Shown here: piece after piece, positions 1-8,483 of the stretch
Position numbering within the stretch: the stretch's first letter is position 1
Layout of the letters: each line of letters begins with the position of its first letter
Assembly: GCA_965204405.1 (NCBI GenBank)
Contig: CBDBEN010000004.1
Coordinates: 496,001-560,000, forward strand
Direction: 5' to 3'
Length of the DNA stretch: 64,000 nt
Source of the DNA: JANQPX01 sp965204405
Lineage (GTDB): Bacteria; Pseudomonadota; Alphaproteobacteria; Geminicoccales; Geminicoccaceae
The notes under the pieces: generated by a model
Told to the model about the DNA's origin: nothing
The model's input: only the letters and a program-made list of their open reading frames with translations
Databases searched by the model: none
Made by a program: the position numbers and the translations under genes

Positions 1-1556
1 GTCGTGACGACACGAACACCGGTACCTCCATTTAACGCGGCTTCTATGTCAGCAGTGTCGACAACATTTTCTTGATCGGCAAACTCTTGATTGGGAAAGA
101 AGAATGTATCTTGAATTTCCGAATTGCCTGGCCTGTCCGTCAATGCATCGTCAGCGGAAACAACGAACTCTTCGCCTACTCCAACATCTCGGATAACGAT
201 ATCAGTTGGATCCAGGAGCCAGGTTCCAGCCTTGCCATTTGCGGCCGATGCATCGATCTCAGCACCTTGCACGTCGAGGCCGATTTTGCCCGAAGTTTCT
301 ATCAACCCGCCATCGCCACTGACGGCACCGCCGGTCGCCGAAGCACTGCCCCGAAAGGATGTGGCTTGATCCGCCCAAGCGATGATCTTGCCGCCGTTAC
401 CAGTTGTGATTGCGTCGGCTTCGATCGCGGCACCAGCCGCAACCTTGGTGAACTCAGCGGGCTTAAACACCGGTAAAGGCGGTGCTCCCTGGTAGTCGCC
501 ACCAATCAGAACCTCACCACCACCATCATCGCCAGACACGTTGATATTGGCGGTCGATACGAGGCGGATTTCAGCACCCGCAACTACAACCTGACCGCCC
601 TCGCCCCCCGACTCCTTGCCGGATGCATCTAGCGTTCCGGCAACGGTGACCTTGGCATCGTTGCCACCCAGCACGATCTTGCCACCCTCACGCGCGACGG
701 TTTCTGCCTGGATCACGCCGTCCATGTTGATGACCTGATCGACAACACCTTGGGCATCGCCAGTGGTCAATAGAACCATGCCACCGTCGGCCTCTATGAT
801 GCCGCTATGGTCGACGGCAGCCTCATCCGAGATAAGCGCCGGCTTGTCGCCGGTTGCCCTGGCCAGAGCAAGCTGTATAAGGCCGTCGCCGTTCAGATCG
901 ATGGTGAACGTATCGCCGGAGGCCATGACCACCTTGCCCAAACGGGCAGCGATATAACCATTGTTCTCGACCCAGGGAGCTACCAGCGAAGCAAGACCGC
1001 CCTCCTTGATCGAGATCTGTCCTTTGTTGATCACGAAGCCATCCGGGTTGCTACCCGGTCTGAATTGATAGCGGCCGGCCATGAAATCCCGGTCCTCGAT
1101 CGCTGACGTGCTGGCGACCAGGCCGGAGACGTCGACCCTGGAGGTTTCCGTGAACAAGACACCATTCGGGTTGATCAGGAAAACCTTGCCGGTCGCCGTC
1201 AATTGCCCGGCGATCGTCGACAGATCTCTTCCGACTACGCGATTCAGTGTCGAAGCGCTGGCCGACGGCTGCTCGAAATGGGTATGCTCGTTTTGCTCGA
1301 TGCTGAAGCGGTCCCAGTTGATAATCGCCCGATCACTGCCCTGAACGATATTCAGGCGATTGGGTGAAACCGTCACTATCTCTGCTTCACCCGCCTGAAC
1401 CACCCCACCCTCGGGATTGGCGCTTGCCTCCGACAGCATCGCCATCAGGCCAAGGGACATAGCAATGCCCCCGGTTGTAAACGCCGTCGTCGAGCGCAAG
1501 ATCCAGGCCAGACTTCCGACGGGCGAGCAGACAGGGCATATACTTTGCCGATTCAT
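1..1556 (-). CDS. Filamentous haemagglutinin-type TpsA exoprotein, N-terminal part (runs off window)
   Basis: The minus-strand frame is open from an ATG at 1556 to the window edge, giving at least 518 residues. The start has a long basic leader before a hydrophobic core (SLGLMAMLSEASA), like the extended signal peptides of two-partner secretion exoproteins. The TPS domain follows with NRLNIVQG and INPNGVLF, the latter matching the family's NPNG motif. Further on come glycine-rich beta-helix repeats. It lies 43 bp downstream of its probable transporter gene (1600-3300), so TpsB secretes it. The C-terminal part, which sets function (adhesin, contact-dependent toxin or other), is outside the window, so the role is not known. 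Confidence 0.88.
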   Translation of the reverse strand, partial: MNRQSICPVCSPVGSLAWILRSTTAFTTGGIAMSLGLMAMLSEASANPEGGVVQAGEAEIVTVSPNRLNIVQGSDRAIINWDRFSIEQNEHTHFEQPSASASTLNRVVGRDLSTIAGQLTATGKVFLINPNGVLFTETSRVDVSGLVASTSAIEDRDFMAGRYQFRPGSNPDGFVINKGQISIKEGGLASLVAPWVENNGYIAARLGKVVMASGDTFTIDLNGDGLIQLALARATGDKPALISDEAAVDHSGIIEADGGMVLLTTGDAQGVVDQVINMDGVIQAETVAREGGKIVLGGNDAKVTVAGTLDASGKESGGEGGQVVVAGAEIRLVSTANINVSGDDGGGEVLIGGDYQGAPPLPVFKPAEFTKVAAGAAIEADAITTGNGGKIIAWADQATSFRGSASATGGAVSGDGGLIETSGKIGLDVQGAEIDASAANGKAGTWLLDPTDIVIRDVGVGEEFVVSADDALTDRPGNSEIQDTFFFPNQEFADQENVVDTADIEAALNGGTGVRVVT

Positions 1557-1599
1557 GAAGCTGTTCCTCGTCTTAAATTTTTGTCCAATCAGCTGGTCG

Positions 1600-3300
1600 T
1601 CAAAAACGCTTGGCTATCCTCAGGGAAAAACGCGGGTCTCCCTTGTCGCGATCCGGGTCAACCGGGTCAAAATCGAGCGGCACACCGATCTCGAACTTCG
1701 CGCTGGCATTGAAAGGCAGATTGAGAAGGGCGCCAACACCTGCAGATGATGCCGTCTCATCGTCGGCATTCGCATCCTTGTTCCAGACCGCGCCGTGGTC
1801 GTAGAACGCGTAGAGCTGGTAGCTCTCGACATAGTCGAATTCGGCAGATGAGCCATACTGGATCTGAATCTTGCCGGCGATGCCATGGTCCCCGGATATC
1901 TCGAACGCATCATATCCCCGGCCGAAATCCTCGCCGCCGAAGCCGAACTCTTCCGATGACAACAGGCCGTCCGACGCGATCTGACCGGTGACCGAGCCAA
2001 GGACTGACCACCCCCGCGCCAGGAACTGCTCCCGTGATAGCGTAAGCTTCAGCTTGGTGAATTCGATCTCGCCATCTGCCCTCGAAACCCCTAGATCGCC
2101 CTCACCTCTAGCGCCAAAAATATCCAGCCCCTGGGACAACTCGGCGCCGATGAGGTTGATGCCCCGGTACTGATCGACATAGTCGAAGGTACCGATCAGG
2201 GAGAGCACACGGATGCGGTCATCAATGATCTCCTGACCTTCCAGGTCAGTCGACGTGTTGCGCACCCTAAAGCCGCCGCCGACGGAGAGATTGACGTCGC
2301 GTGTCCGGATCAGTGGATGGCTGACGATGAGCGAGCCGGAATAGGAATATCCCTCCTGCTCGGGATTGCCGGTCGAGAGATCAGGCTCGGTGTGGGTGAA
2401 GGCGCCGCCGATCGAAAGAATAGTGCCTTCACTACTCAGCGGCACATTGTGAGTAACCGATGCAAATTGCAGTTCGTCGACCTCGATCGCGGCAAGGCCC
2501 CGAATTTCGGTCGAGTCGTAGAGACCGTAGAGATTGTTGGCAACGAGTGCAGCGCCCACCTCGTAGGGACCAAGAAAGTCCGAGCCATAGCTATCGAGTG
2601 CAATCGAGCCTGCAACCTTGCGCTCATCGACAAACACCACCAGCTCCGACGCACCGGGATTGATCGGCGACGGGCGCAGGATGGACTGCGCGCTAACCCC
2701 CGCGAGATCGTTGAGAAGCAGCATGTAGCGCTCAAGGATATCCGCCCGCAACGGTCGATTGTCATCGGACGTGATCTTCTCAATCTTGGGCTTGAATTGC
2801 CGATCGAAGCCGCTCATGTCATCCGGATCGATGATGACCCGATCGACATAACCTTCGATAATCTCAAGCCGAACCCTGCCGCCTTCGATACTCTGCCGCG
2901 GTACCACCGCTTGTGAAAGTATGTAACCGGCATCACGGTATAGAGCCGTGATCTGTGCACGGTAGACCCAGATCTTGGAAACGGGGATCTCGCTTCCAAG
3001 GTCGGAACGCCAAACCGAGGCGAGCTCGGCTTCGGAAAATGTAGTATTGCCTTCCAAAATGACAGCGGAAAGAACAAATGTTTCAGCCTCGGCGCCGGCA
3101 GGCGGCTCCTGGGCGGCCTCACGCTCGATCCTGAGGTCTGGCAGCCGGCTTCTAGGTTCAATCTTCGGCGCCACTCTTTGCTCAACAATTCCAGGATCAG
3201 TCACCTGACCGACCCCTGGACTAGGCAAACCTAAAAGTACACCGCCAATTACGATAACTACAAAGCTGCAAGCTTTCTCAAAAGGATAAAGGCGCTCCAT
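1600..3300 (-). CDS. ShlB/FhaC/HecB-family TpsB outer-membrane transporter
   Basis: A 566-residue outer-membrane protein. It has an N-terminal signal segment, a proline-rich linker, a POTRA domain at about residues 75-150 (starting near FVLSAVILEGNTTF), and a C-terminal 16-strand-type barrel ending in Phe (SLRIAKRF), the usual barrel-assembly signal. GGEDFGRGYDAFE near residue 450 resembles the conserved FhaC/ShlB barrel motif. TpsB proteins export one cognate TpsA, here the gene immediately downstream on the same strand. The start is supported by GGAG about 7 nt upstream of the ATG. Length is normal for the family. Confidence 0.93.
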   Translation of the reverse strand: MERLYPFEKACSFVVIVIGGVLLGLPSPGVGQVTDPGIVEQRVAPKIEPRSRLPDLRIEREAAQEPPAGAEAETFVLSAVILEGNTTFSEAELASVWRSDLGSEIPVSKIWVYRAQITALYRDAGYILSQAVVPRQSIEGGRVRLEIIEGYVDRVIIDPDDMSGFDRQFKPKIEKITSDDNRPLRADILERYMLLLNDLAGVSAQSILRPSPINPGASELVVFVDERKVAGSIALDSYGSDFLGPYEVGAALVANNLYGLYDSTEIRGLAAIEVDELQFASVTHNVPLSSEGTILSIGGAFTHTEPDLSTGNPEQEGYSYSGSLIVSHPLIRTRDVNLSVGGGFRVRNTSTDLEGQEIIDDRIRVLSLIGTFDYVDQYRGINLIGAELSQGLDIFGARGEGDLGVSRADGEIEFTKLKLTLSREQFLARGWSVLGSVTGQIASDGLLSSEEFGFGGEDFGRGYDAFEISGDHGIAGKIQIQYGSSAEFDYVESYQLYAFYDHGAVWNKDANADDETASSAGVGALLNLPFNASAKFEIGVPLDFDPVDPDRDKGDPRFSLRIAKRF

Positions 3301-3639
3301 AATTCAACTCCAAATATATCAGGAGTATATATTTCTTATATATTATTGCTAAATTTTGTTAAATTCAAGATCGATTTTTTCTCTTTTTAGCTGTTTTCAA
3401 ACACATCGATCATTGAATCTATGATTGATAATCAGTTGCCTGGACGAGAACTGAATCATGCCGATAAGCCAATCAGCGATCCAGGCTCAATCGTGGGAGA
3501 CCAATGAAATTGATTGCAAGCGCACCGCAAACTGAAGCTTAATAACAAGTCGGTATGCCAAGAGCAGTGAAGTTGCACACCCTTTAGTTGCCGAAGACAG
3601 GCGCTGGATGGAGCAGGTCAACATCCAGGACGAATGACA
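3301..3639. other. Intergenic region upstream of tpsB, AT-rich
   Basis: No convincing gene. The first 120 bp are strikingly AT-rich against the high-GC window, with runs such as TATATATTTCTTATATA, and probably hold the promoter of the tpsB-tpsA pair. The rest is ordinary sequence downstream of the caspase gene. I see no clear hairpin terminator. Confidence 0.5.
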
Positions 3640-5178
3640 TCACTCCTTGATGATCACCCTGGCAACACGAAAGCCAAAATCTTCATAGGCAGCATGGACT
3701 GGCGAATAGCCGCGTTTACTGGTCGTCGCGTTCTTGATACCGCGCGTCCAGCCGCCTCCCCGGACAGGCGCCTCATTGCAGCGAGCAACATTATGGGCTG
3801 TGCCATCGAGCGGCGCATCCTCATAGCCTTCCTCAAAGCAATCCTCGACCCATTCCCAAACGTTTCCGAGAACATTGAAGAGGCCGAAGTCATTTGATGC
3901 AAAGGCGTCAACGGCTACAGGCCCCCTGCTGCCAAAGTTGCCGCGTCCGCCATCCGCATCGTTCCCCCACCAGTATCTTGAGGAGCTGCCGGCACGCGCT
4001 GCATATTCCCATTCGGCTTCGGTCGGCAGACGATAGATCTTGTTGGCCTTGCGCGAGAGCCATCGTGTATAGGCTTTGATTTGATCATAACTCAAGCCTG
4101 TCACCGGCATGTTGCCTTCGAGGCTGACCGGATTGTTCGTGCAGCCGCCATCATCAACACATACGCGCCATTCAGCCATCGTGACTTCGTATTTGCCAAT
4201 GGCAAAAGGATTCTTGATTTCAACTTCCCGTACCGGGCTCGACCGCCGATCATCATCGGATCCCATGCGAAAGCGGCCGGCCGGCAACGCGATCATTTCA
4301 GGACAAAAGTCGCAGTCGCTAAATGCCTCGAACTCATTCCATTCCTCGAATTGCCTTGGATCCTCCGCATTCGCAACGATGGTGCGCCCCGTTGGCGCTG
4401 AACTTGGGTGAAGAAAATAGAATGGCTCCGTCAGCTGATCAAAAGATGACGGTATCTGACTCTCCCGGGAAATATGCGCGACGCCCGTACGCGTGCGCTG
4501 AAAGATCTCCGAAAGCGTCAGGCCTTTGTTGTCGATCGATTTCAGGAGTTCTTGAGTGAAAACCGAGTTCCGATCATAGCCGGCACTGGCGAGATTGCCA
4601 GGCTGGGCAGCGTAGCTGATATAGGTACCCAGCGGGGAGGACATTCGGGCCAGCCCGGTGTCTTCGAGGCCGGTTTCATTACAGGCATCCAAGAATATAA
4701 GGTTGAATTTCTGTTTTTTTGTCTGAATCTTGCTAATCAGATCATCGATCAACAGACTGCGACCTGCGGCATCGCTCGTGTTTGAAATATCGTTACCGAT
4801 AGGAACCAAATAGTTGCTCTGTTGGAACTGCACGCCATGCCCCGAATAGTAGAACAGACTGACACCTCCAGGCTCGAGCATCGCTTGAAAGCGTTCAATA
4901 GCGCTGTCCATTTCAGCTAAGCTCGCATTCTTCACAAGGAGAATATTGTCTTTGCTGAAGCCCAGCCCCTGCAGCTTTTTCGCCATATCATCGGCATCGT
5001 TCAAAGAGTTGGGAAGCGGTATCAGTCCTTGATAGTCGGCATTACCGATGATCAGTGCTACCCGCTTGCCGTCTGCAGGCATTGCAGGTGTGGTAGCGGC
5101 GAATATTGCGAGCGCCACACCAACTATTAGACCCGCTGTCCTCGTGAGAATGCGAAACGTCAGTGCCAGGTTCGTCAT
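3640..5178 (-). CDS. Exported caspase-like (peptidase C14) protein fused to a SUMF1/FGE-sulfatase domain
   Basis: About 512 residues in order: signal peptide or membrane anchor (residues 1-36), caspase p20-like domain (about 38-250), then a SUMF1/formylglycine-generating-enzyme-type domain (about 285-510). The caspase dyad is visible: His114 in YYSGHG and Cys166 in DACN. The C-terminal domain starts at MIALPAGRFRMGS and has YRLPTEAEWEYAARAG and LGNVWEWVEDCF. The ATG at 5178 is preferred because GGAGG lies 11 nt upstream; an in-frame ATG at 5199 has no ribosome site and would give 519 residues. Such caspase-SUMF1 fusions are known bacterial metacaspase-like proteins whose substrates are mostly undefined. 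The SUMF1 part is more likely a ligand-binding or structural module than a sulfatase activator. Confidence 0.85.
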   Translation of the reverse strand: MTNLALTFRILTRTAGLIVGVALAIFAATTPAMPADGKRVALIIGNADYQGLIPLPNSLNDADDMAKKLQGLGFSKDNILLVKNASLAEMDSAIERFQAMLEPGGVSLFYYSGHGVQFQQSNYLVPIGNDISNTSDAAGRSLLIDDLISKIQTKKQKFNLIFLDACNETGLEDTGLARMSSPLGTYISYAAQPGNLASAGYDRNSVFTQELLKSIDNKGLTLSEIFQRTRTGVAHISRESQIPSSFDQLTEPFYFLHPSSAPTGRTIVANAEDPRQFEEWNEFEAFSDCDFCPEMIALPAGRFRMGSDDDRRSSPVREVEIKNPFAIGKYEVTMAEWRVCVDDGGCTNNPVSLEGNMPVTGLSYDQIKAYTRWLSRKANKIYRLPTEAEWEYAARAGSSSRYWWGNDADGGRGNFGSRGPVAVDAFASNDFGLFNVLGNVWEWVEDCFEEGYEDAPLDGTAHNVARCNEAPVRGGGWTRGIKNATTSKRGYSPVHAAYEDFGFRVARVIIKE

Positions 5179-5245
5179 TTCGCTTGCCGCCTCCGACATT
5201 TTTTCTGGTTGTATCTACTATCCTGAACACACGAAGGGGCGTCAA

Positions 5246-5771
5246 TTACGAACCAAAACTCGTCTGGTCGTCAGGCTCGGCATCGCCCCGGGGATGGCGC
5301 GGATCGGCAAGTCCGCCTCGGGCGGCGTGTTCCCATTCCGCCTCGGTGGGCAGACGGCCGCCGGCCCAGGCTGCATAGGCCGCCGCATCCCTGCCGGAGA
5401 TATGAGTGACGGGATGACAGGGGTGATCTTCGAAGGACGATCCTGGTCCTAAAGGCGCACGCCAGGAGGCGCCCTCGATCGCGAGCCTCTTCAGGCGAGG
5501 GGCTGTCCTCTTCTTCGAGCAGACCGCGGAATATGTAGGACCAACCGAAGCGCTCGGCATCCGTCCTGTAGCCCGTATCTGCGACAAAGGCGGAAAAGGC
5601 GGCGTTGGTCACGGCGACGCGGCCCATGCCGAATGGTTGCAGGCGAATACGCCGCTTCGGCGCCTCGCCATCATCGCCGATTTCGGGCCGATCGGTTCCG
5701 ACAAAGCTTTCGCAACGATCCAGCCAGACCACCTGATGGTCGAAGGGGCATGAAATCGCGCCTTGGCTCAA
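5246..5771 (-). pseudogene. Broken formylglycine-generating enzyme (FGE/SUMF1) gene
   Basis: The frame from a TTG at 5771 encodes an FGE N-terminus (GRVAVTNAAFSAFVADTGY). Near 5485-5500 the homology moves to another frame, continuing as AIEGASWRAPLGPGSSFEDH and RLPTEAEWEHAARGG. It then stops at GDAEPDDQTSFGS, so roughly the last third of a normal FGE, including the C-terminal catalytic cysteines, is absent. FGE oxidises the active-site Cys of type I sulfatases to formylglycine; an intact sulfatase is encoded divergently nearby. The gene overlaps the lacI stop by 4 bp (TTGA), so it was once co-transcribed with the regulator. The frameshift alone could be a sequencing error; the missing C-terminus is not so easily explained. 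Confidence 0.85.
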
Positions 5772-6796
5772 AGCTCTGCCCCGGCCTGACGTTTCTTGCC
5801 CGTCCGCGTTGTCTGGCGATGAACGAGTGTGTTGTTCACCACCAGGTCTTCTTCCGGGCGCGTCGGCTCCTTCAGGCGAGCATAAGCAAGCTCGATGGCT
5901 TGGAGGAGCATCCTCCGCATGTCCTGCTTGATGGATGTTAATTGATAAGGTCGAAGGCTCGCGGTCAGCGTGTCGTCATGGCCGACGATCTGCAAATCCT
6001 CGGGGATGGAAAGCCCAAATTCGTAGACCAGGGCATCAATGGCGCCGATAGCCATATGATCGTTCGCCGACACGATGGCGTCGATGTCGCTCAGTTGCTC
6101 GCTCATCTGCATCACCGCACGAAACCCACCGTCATAGTCGAAACAGCCAGGGACGATCTTAGGCGTCGGTAAGCCTGCACGCTTGCACGCCTGAATATAG
6201 CCGCGGCGGCGTTCGGCCGTGACCCAGCTCTCTTTGAGGCCGTCCAGAAACACCGTGTGTTCGGCGCCGGACGCGACGATCATATCAACGACCTCTTCCA
6301 TGACAGCGGCATGCGGCGAGCTCACATGGTCGACGCCTGGAACCTTCAACCGGCGATTGATCAGAACCAGGGGAACGCCGGCGTCATTGCATTGCTCTGC
6401 CGCCGCAACCGTCAGCCCCGCGGTGCAGATGATCATGTCGACCCGTTTCGATAATAACTGCGCGATGGCCTGATCGCCGCGGTCCGACGAATCCACGATC
6501 TGCAGCAGAATGGAGTCACTGGTCTCGGCCATCACGTCGACGGCTGACTTCAGCGCTATAGGATAAGTTTGCTGGGCATATTGCGTGACCACCAGACCGA
6601 CGAGTTGACTGCGTCCGATGCTGAGCGACTGCGCGATGGGATTGGGGGCGAACGCTAGCGTCTGAGCCGCGGCCAGAACCTTTTCCCGGGTCTTTCGTGA
6701 AACGCTTCCGGTGGGTGAGAAGGTTCGGGATACCGCCGACTGGCTCACGCCGGCAAGTTTGGCCACATCGTAAGATGTTGCTCGTTTTTCGCGCAT
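5768..6796 (-). CDS. LacI-family transcriptional regulator
   Basis: 342 residues. The start at 6796 (MREKRATSYDVAKLAG) places the LacI helix-turn-helix at residues 8-30 (YDVAKLAGVSQSAVSRTF) with the hinge helix near residue 50. The periplasmic-binding-protein-like effector domain fills residues 60-330. The frame remains open for 1.5 kb upstream, antisense to the sulfatase, but that extension has no homology. The gene is divergent from the sulfatase-TctCBA operon and overlaps the FGE remnant downstream. It most likely represses the divergent operon through the palindrome at 6860-6883 and may autoregulate. The inducer is unknown. Confidence 0.93.
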   Translation of the reverse strand: MREKRATSYDVAKLAGVSQSAVSRTFSPTGSVSRKTREKVLAAAQTLAFAPNPIAQSLSIGRSQLVGLVVTQYAQQTYPIALKSAVDVMAETSDSILLQIVDSSDRGDQAIAQLLSKRVDMIICTAGLTVAAAEQCNDAGVPLVLINRRLKVPGVDHVSSPHAAVMEEVVDMIVASGAEHTVFLDGLKESWVTAERRRGYIQACKRAGLPTPKIVPGCFDYDGGFRAVMQMSEQLSDIDAIVSANDHMAIGAIDALVYEFGLSIPEDLQIVGHDDTLTASLRPYQLTSIKQDMRRMLLQAIELAYARLKEPTRPEEDLVVNNTLVHRQTTRTGKKRQAGAEL

Positions 6797-6809
6797 GGTC
6801 TGCCTTCCT

Positions 6810-6831
6810 ATCCGGTCCGGATGATCCGGAT
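6810..6831. promoter_or_regulatory. Candidate auxiliary LacI-family half-sites
   Basis: ATCCGGTCCGGAT (6810-6822) is a perfect 13-bp palindrome, and ATCCGGAT (6824-6831) follows directly. Both share the ATCCGGAT core of the larger operator at 6860-6883, so they may be secondary binding sites allowing cooperative binding or looping. This is inference from sequence similarity only. Confidence 0.45.
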
Positions 6832-6859
6832 TTTCTTGACTCTCCATCCTCATATATGC

Positions 6860-6883
6860 TTTTTTGCATCCGGATGCAAAAAA
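6860..6883. promoter_or_regulatory. Perfect 24-bp palindrome, candidate LacI-family operator
   Basis: TTTTTTGCATCC at 6860-6871 is followed immediately by its exact reverse complement at 6872-6883. The central TCCGGA carries the CG at the dyad axis typical of LacI-family operators. The palindrome ends 6 nt before the preferred sulfatase ATG (6890), so occupancy would block transcription or ribosome access. It lies 64-87 bp upstream of the lacI start. A TTGACT hexamer at 6836-6841 could be part of the promoter, but its spacing to a -10 is not ideal. Confidence 0.75.
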
Positions 6884-6889
6884 TCGGGA

Positions 6890-8434
6890 ATGTCGGCGTT
6901 GGGACGAAAAATCCTCTTTATAACAACGGACGAGCAGCGCTATGACGGGCTTGGCTGCTATGGTGGCCGGATTGCCAGAACCCCCGTCGTCGACCGCCTG
7001 GCTGCGACCGGCATCCGCTACGCGCGCGCCTATAATCAGAACGTCACCTGCATGCCTGCGCGTTCGACGATCATTACCGGGCAGCATGTTTCGACGCATG
7101 GGGTTTATCGAAACGGGTATTCCCTGCCGGAAGACGATCCCTGCATTGCCCGTTATCTGCGTGAAAAGGGCAACTATCGGACGGCGTTGATCGGCAAAGC
7201 TCACTGGCAGCCGATGACGGACCATGACAGCTGGGAGGCATCGGCGGCAGATCGCGGTGATACCGGCCCCTATCGCGGCTTCGAGTTTCTGTCGCTCGCC
7301 GCCCATAGCGGCATCCCCTATCGCTGCATGATGCATTACAATCGCTGGCTGATCGACAATCACAATGACTATGTCGAGTGCTTCTATCCGCCGGTCGGCC
7401 CCAAATTCGGCCCTAACAACCAAAAAGGCGGTGATACCGGCGCCATTCAGGTGCACTTCAACGACTGCCCGAAGGAATTCTATCACACCGACTGGGTGGC
7501 TGACCGGTCGATCGACTGGCTGCGATCCTTGGGGCAAGAGGATGACTGGTTCCTTTGGGTCAGCTTTCCCGATCCCCACCATCCCTTCGATCCGCCTATT
7601 GCCGAAAAAGATCGCGTGAACTGGCGTCACTTGGACCTGCCCTCGGGGCACCCCGGCAGCCCCGAGAATATTCAGAAGGTCCTGGCGCAAAAGCCCAAGC
7701 ACTGGCTGGATTTCTATCTGGGCAAAGCCGACATCGCCGAAGAAACTCCCGATGATTTCGTGCCGTCGACCATGACCGACGACAATGTGCGCGAAATCAA
7801 CGCCATGGTTCATGTCCAAAACGAGCTGGTGGACGAGGCCATGGGCCGCATCCTTGCCTATGTCCGGGATCGGGGCTGGGATGACGACGTCGACATCGTC
7901 TTCTCGACCGATCACGGTACCACACAAGGCGATTTCGGCCTGATGTTCAAAGGGCCCTTCCATGTGGACGGGCTGATGCGCATCCCATTGATCTGGCGGC
8001 CTGCCCCGTCGGCGGGCATCGAGGGAGGCGTCGTCATTGACGATCCGGTGGGTCAGGTCGATCTGGCGCCGACCTTCACCGGCATTGCTGGCCTGCCATC
8101 CCCAGCCTGGATCGAAGGCGGCGAGCTTCCTTCGAAAAACGCGCCCGAGCGAGATACGGTGTTTTGTCAGTGGGATGCCGAGAAGAACGGCATCGAGATC
8201 CGTATGAAGACTATCTACCATCGCTCGGGCTTTGTCTGCACGGCCTATGACAAGACCAACTATTACCAAGGTACTGAAGGTGAACTCTACAGTCTGCAGG
8301 ACGATCCGCGCCAATGGGTCAACCTCTGGGACAATCCCGACTACGGGCATGTCAAAGAGGATTTGATGACCAAAATAGCCGAAAAGACGCCGAAGCCGCG
8401 TGAACCAGCCTTGGTGCGAACGGCGCGTACCTGA
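6890..8434 (+). CDS. Cytoplasmic Cys-type sulfatase (arylsulfatase family)
   Basis: 514 residues from the ATG at 6890 (MSALGRKILFITTDEQR); the frame is open to 6821 but that extension crosses the operator. The alkaline-phosphatase-fold sulfatase signature is present: metal-binding TDEQ near residue 14 and the Cys-x-Pro-x-Arg formylglycine motif CMPAR at residues 54-58. FSTDHGTTQGDFGL supplies the C-terminal metal-site Asp and His. There is no signal peptide, so it should act in the cytoplasm on a sulfate ester imported by the transporter encoded next. Maturation requires an FGE; the neighbouring FGE gene is broken. The sequence does not look like choline sulfatase BetC. Substrate unknown. Confidence 0.92.
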   Translation: MSALGRKILFITTDEQRYDGLGCYGGRIARTPVVDRLAATGIRYARAYNQNVTCMPARSTIITGQHVSTHGVYRNGYSLPEDDPCIARYLREKGNYRTALIGKAHWQPMTDHDSWEASAADRGDTGPYRGFEFLSLAAHSGIPYRCMMHYNRWLIDNHNDYVECFYPPVGPKFGPNNQKGGDTGAIQVHFNDCPKEFYHTDWVADRSIDWLRSLGQEDDWFLWVSFPDPHHPFDPPIAEKDRVNWRHLDLPSGHPGSPENIQKVLAQKPKHWLDFYLGKADIAEETPDDFVPSTMTDDNVREINAMVHVQNELVDEAMGRILAYVRDRGWDDDVDIVFSTDHGTTQGDFGLMFKGPFHVDGLMRIPLIWRPAPSAGIEGGVVIDDPVGQVDLAPTFTGIAGLPSPAWIEGGELPSKNAPERDTVFCQWDAEKNGIEIRMKTIYHRSGFVCTAYDKTNYYQGTEGELYSLQDDPRQWVNLWDNPDYGHVKEDLMTKIAEKTPKPREPALVRTART

Positions 8435-8483
8435 ACCTGCCCATCACGTCGACGAGTTTAAGTCCATTCCAGGGAGGACCATC

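Noticed and set aside
6797..8350. The minus-strand frame of the LacI gene stays open for a further 1.5 kb antisense to the sulfatase
   Set aside because: The extra sequence has no protein-like domain and mirrors the codon bias of the sulfatase; the LacI domain starts cleanly at 6796.
6890..8434. Choline sulfatase BetC
   Set aside because: The N-terminal metal motif region and the surroundings of CMPAR differ from BetC, and no betaine genes are linked.
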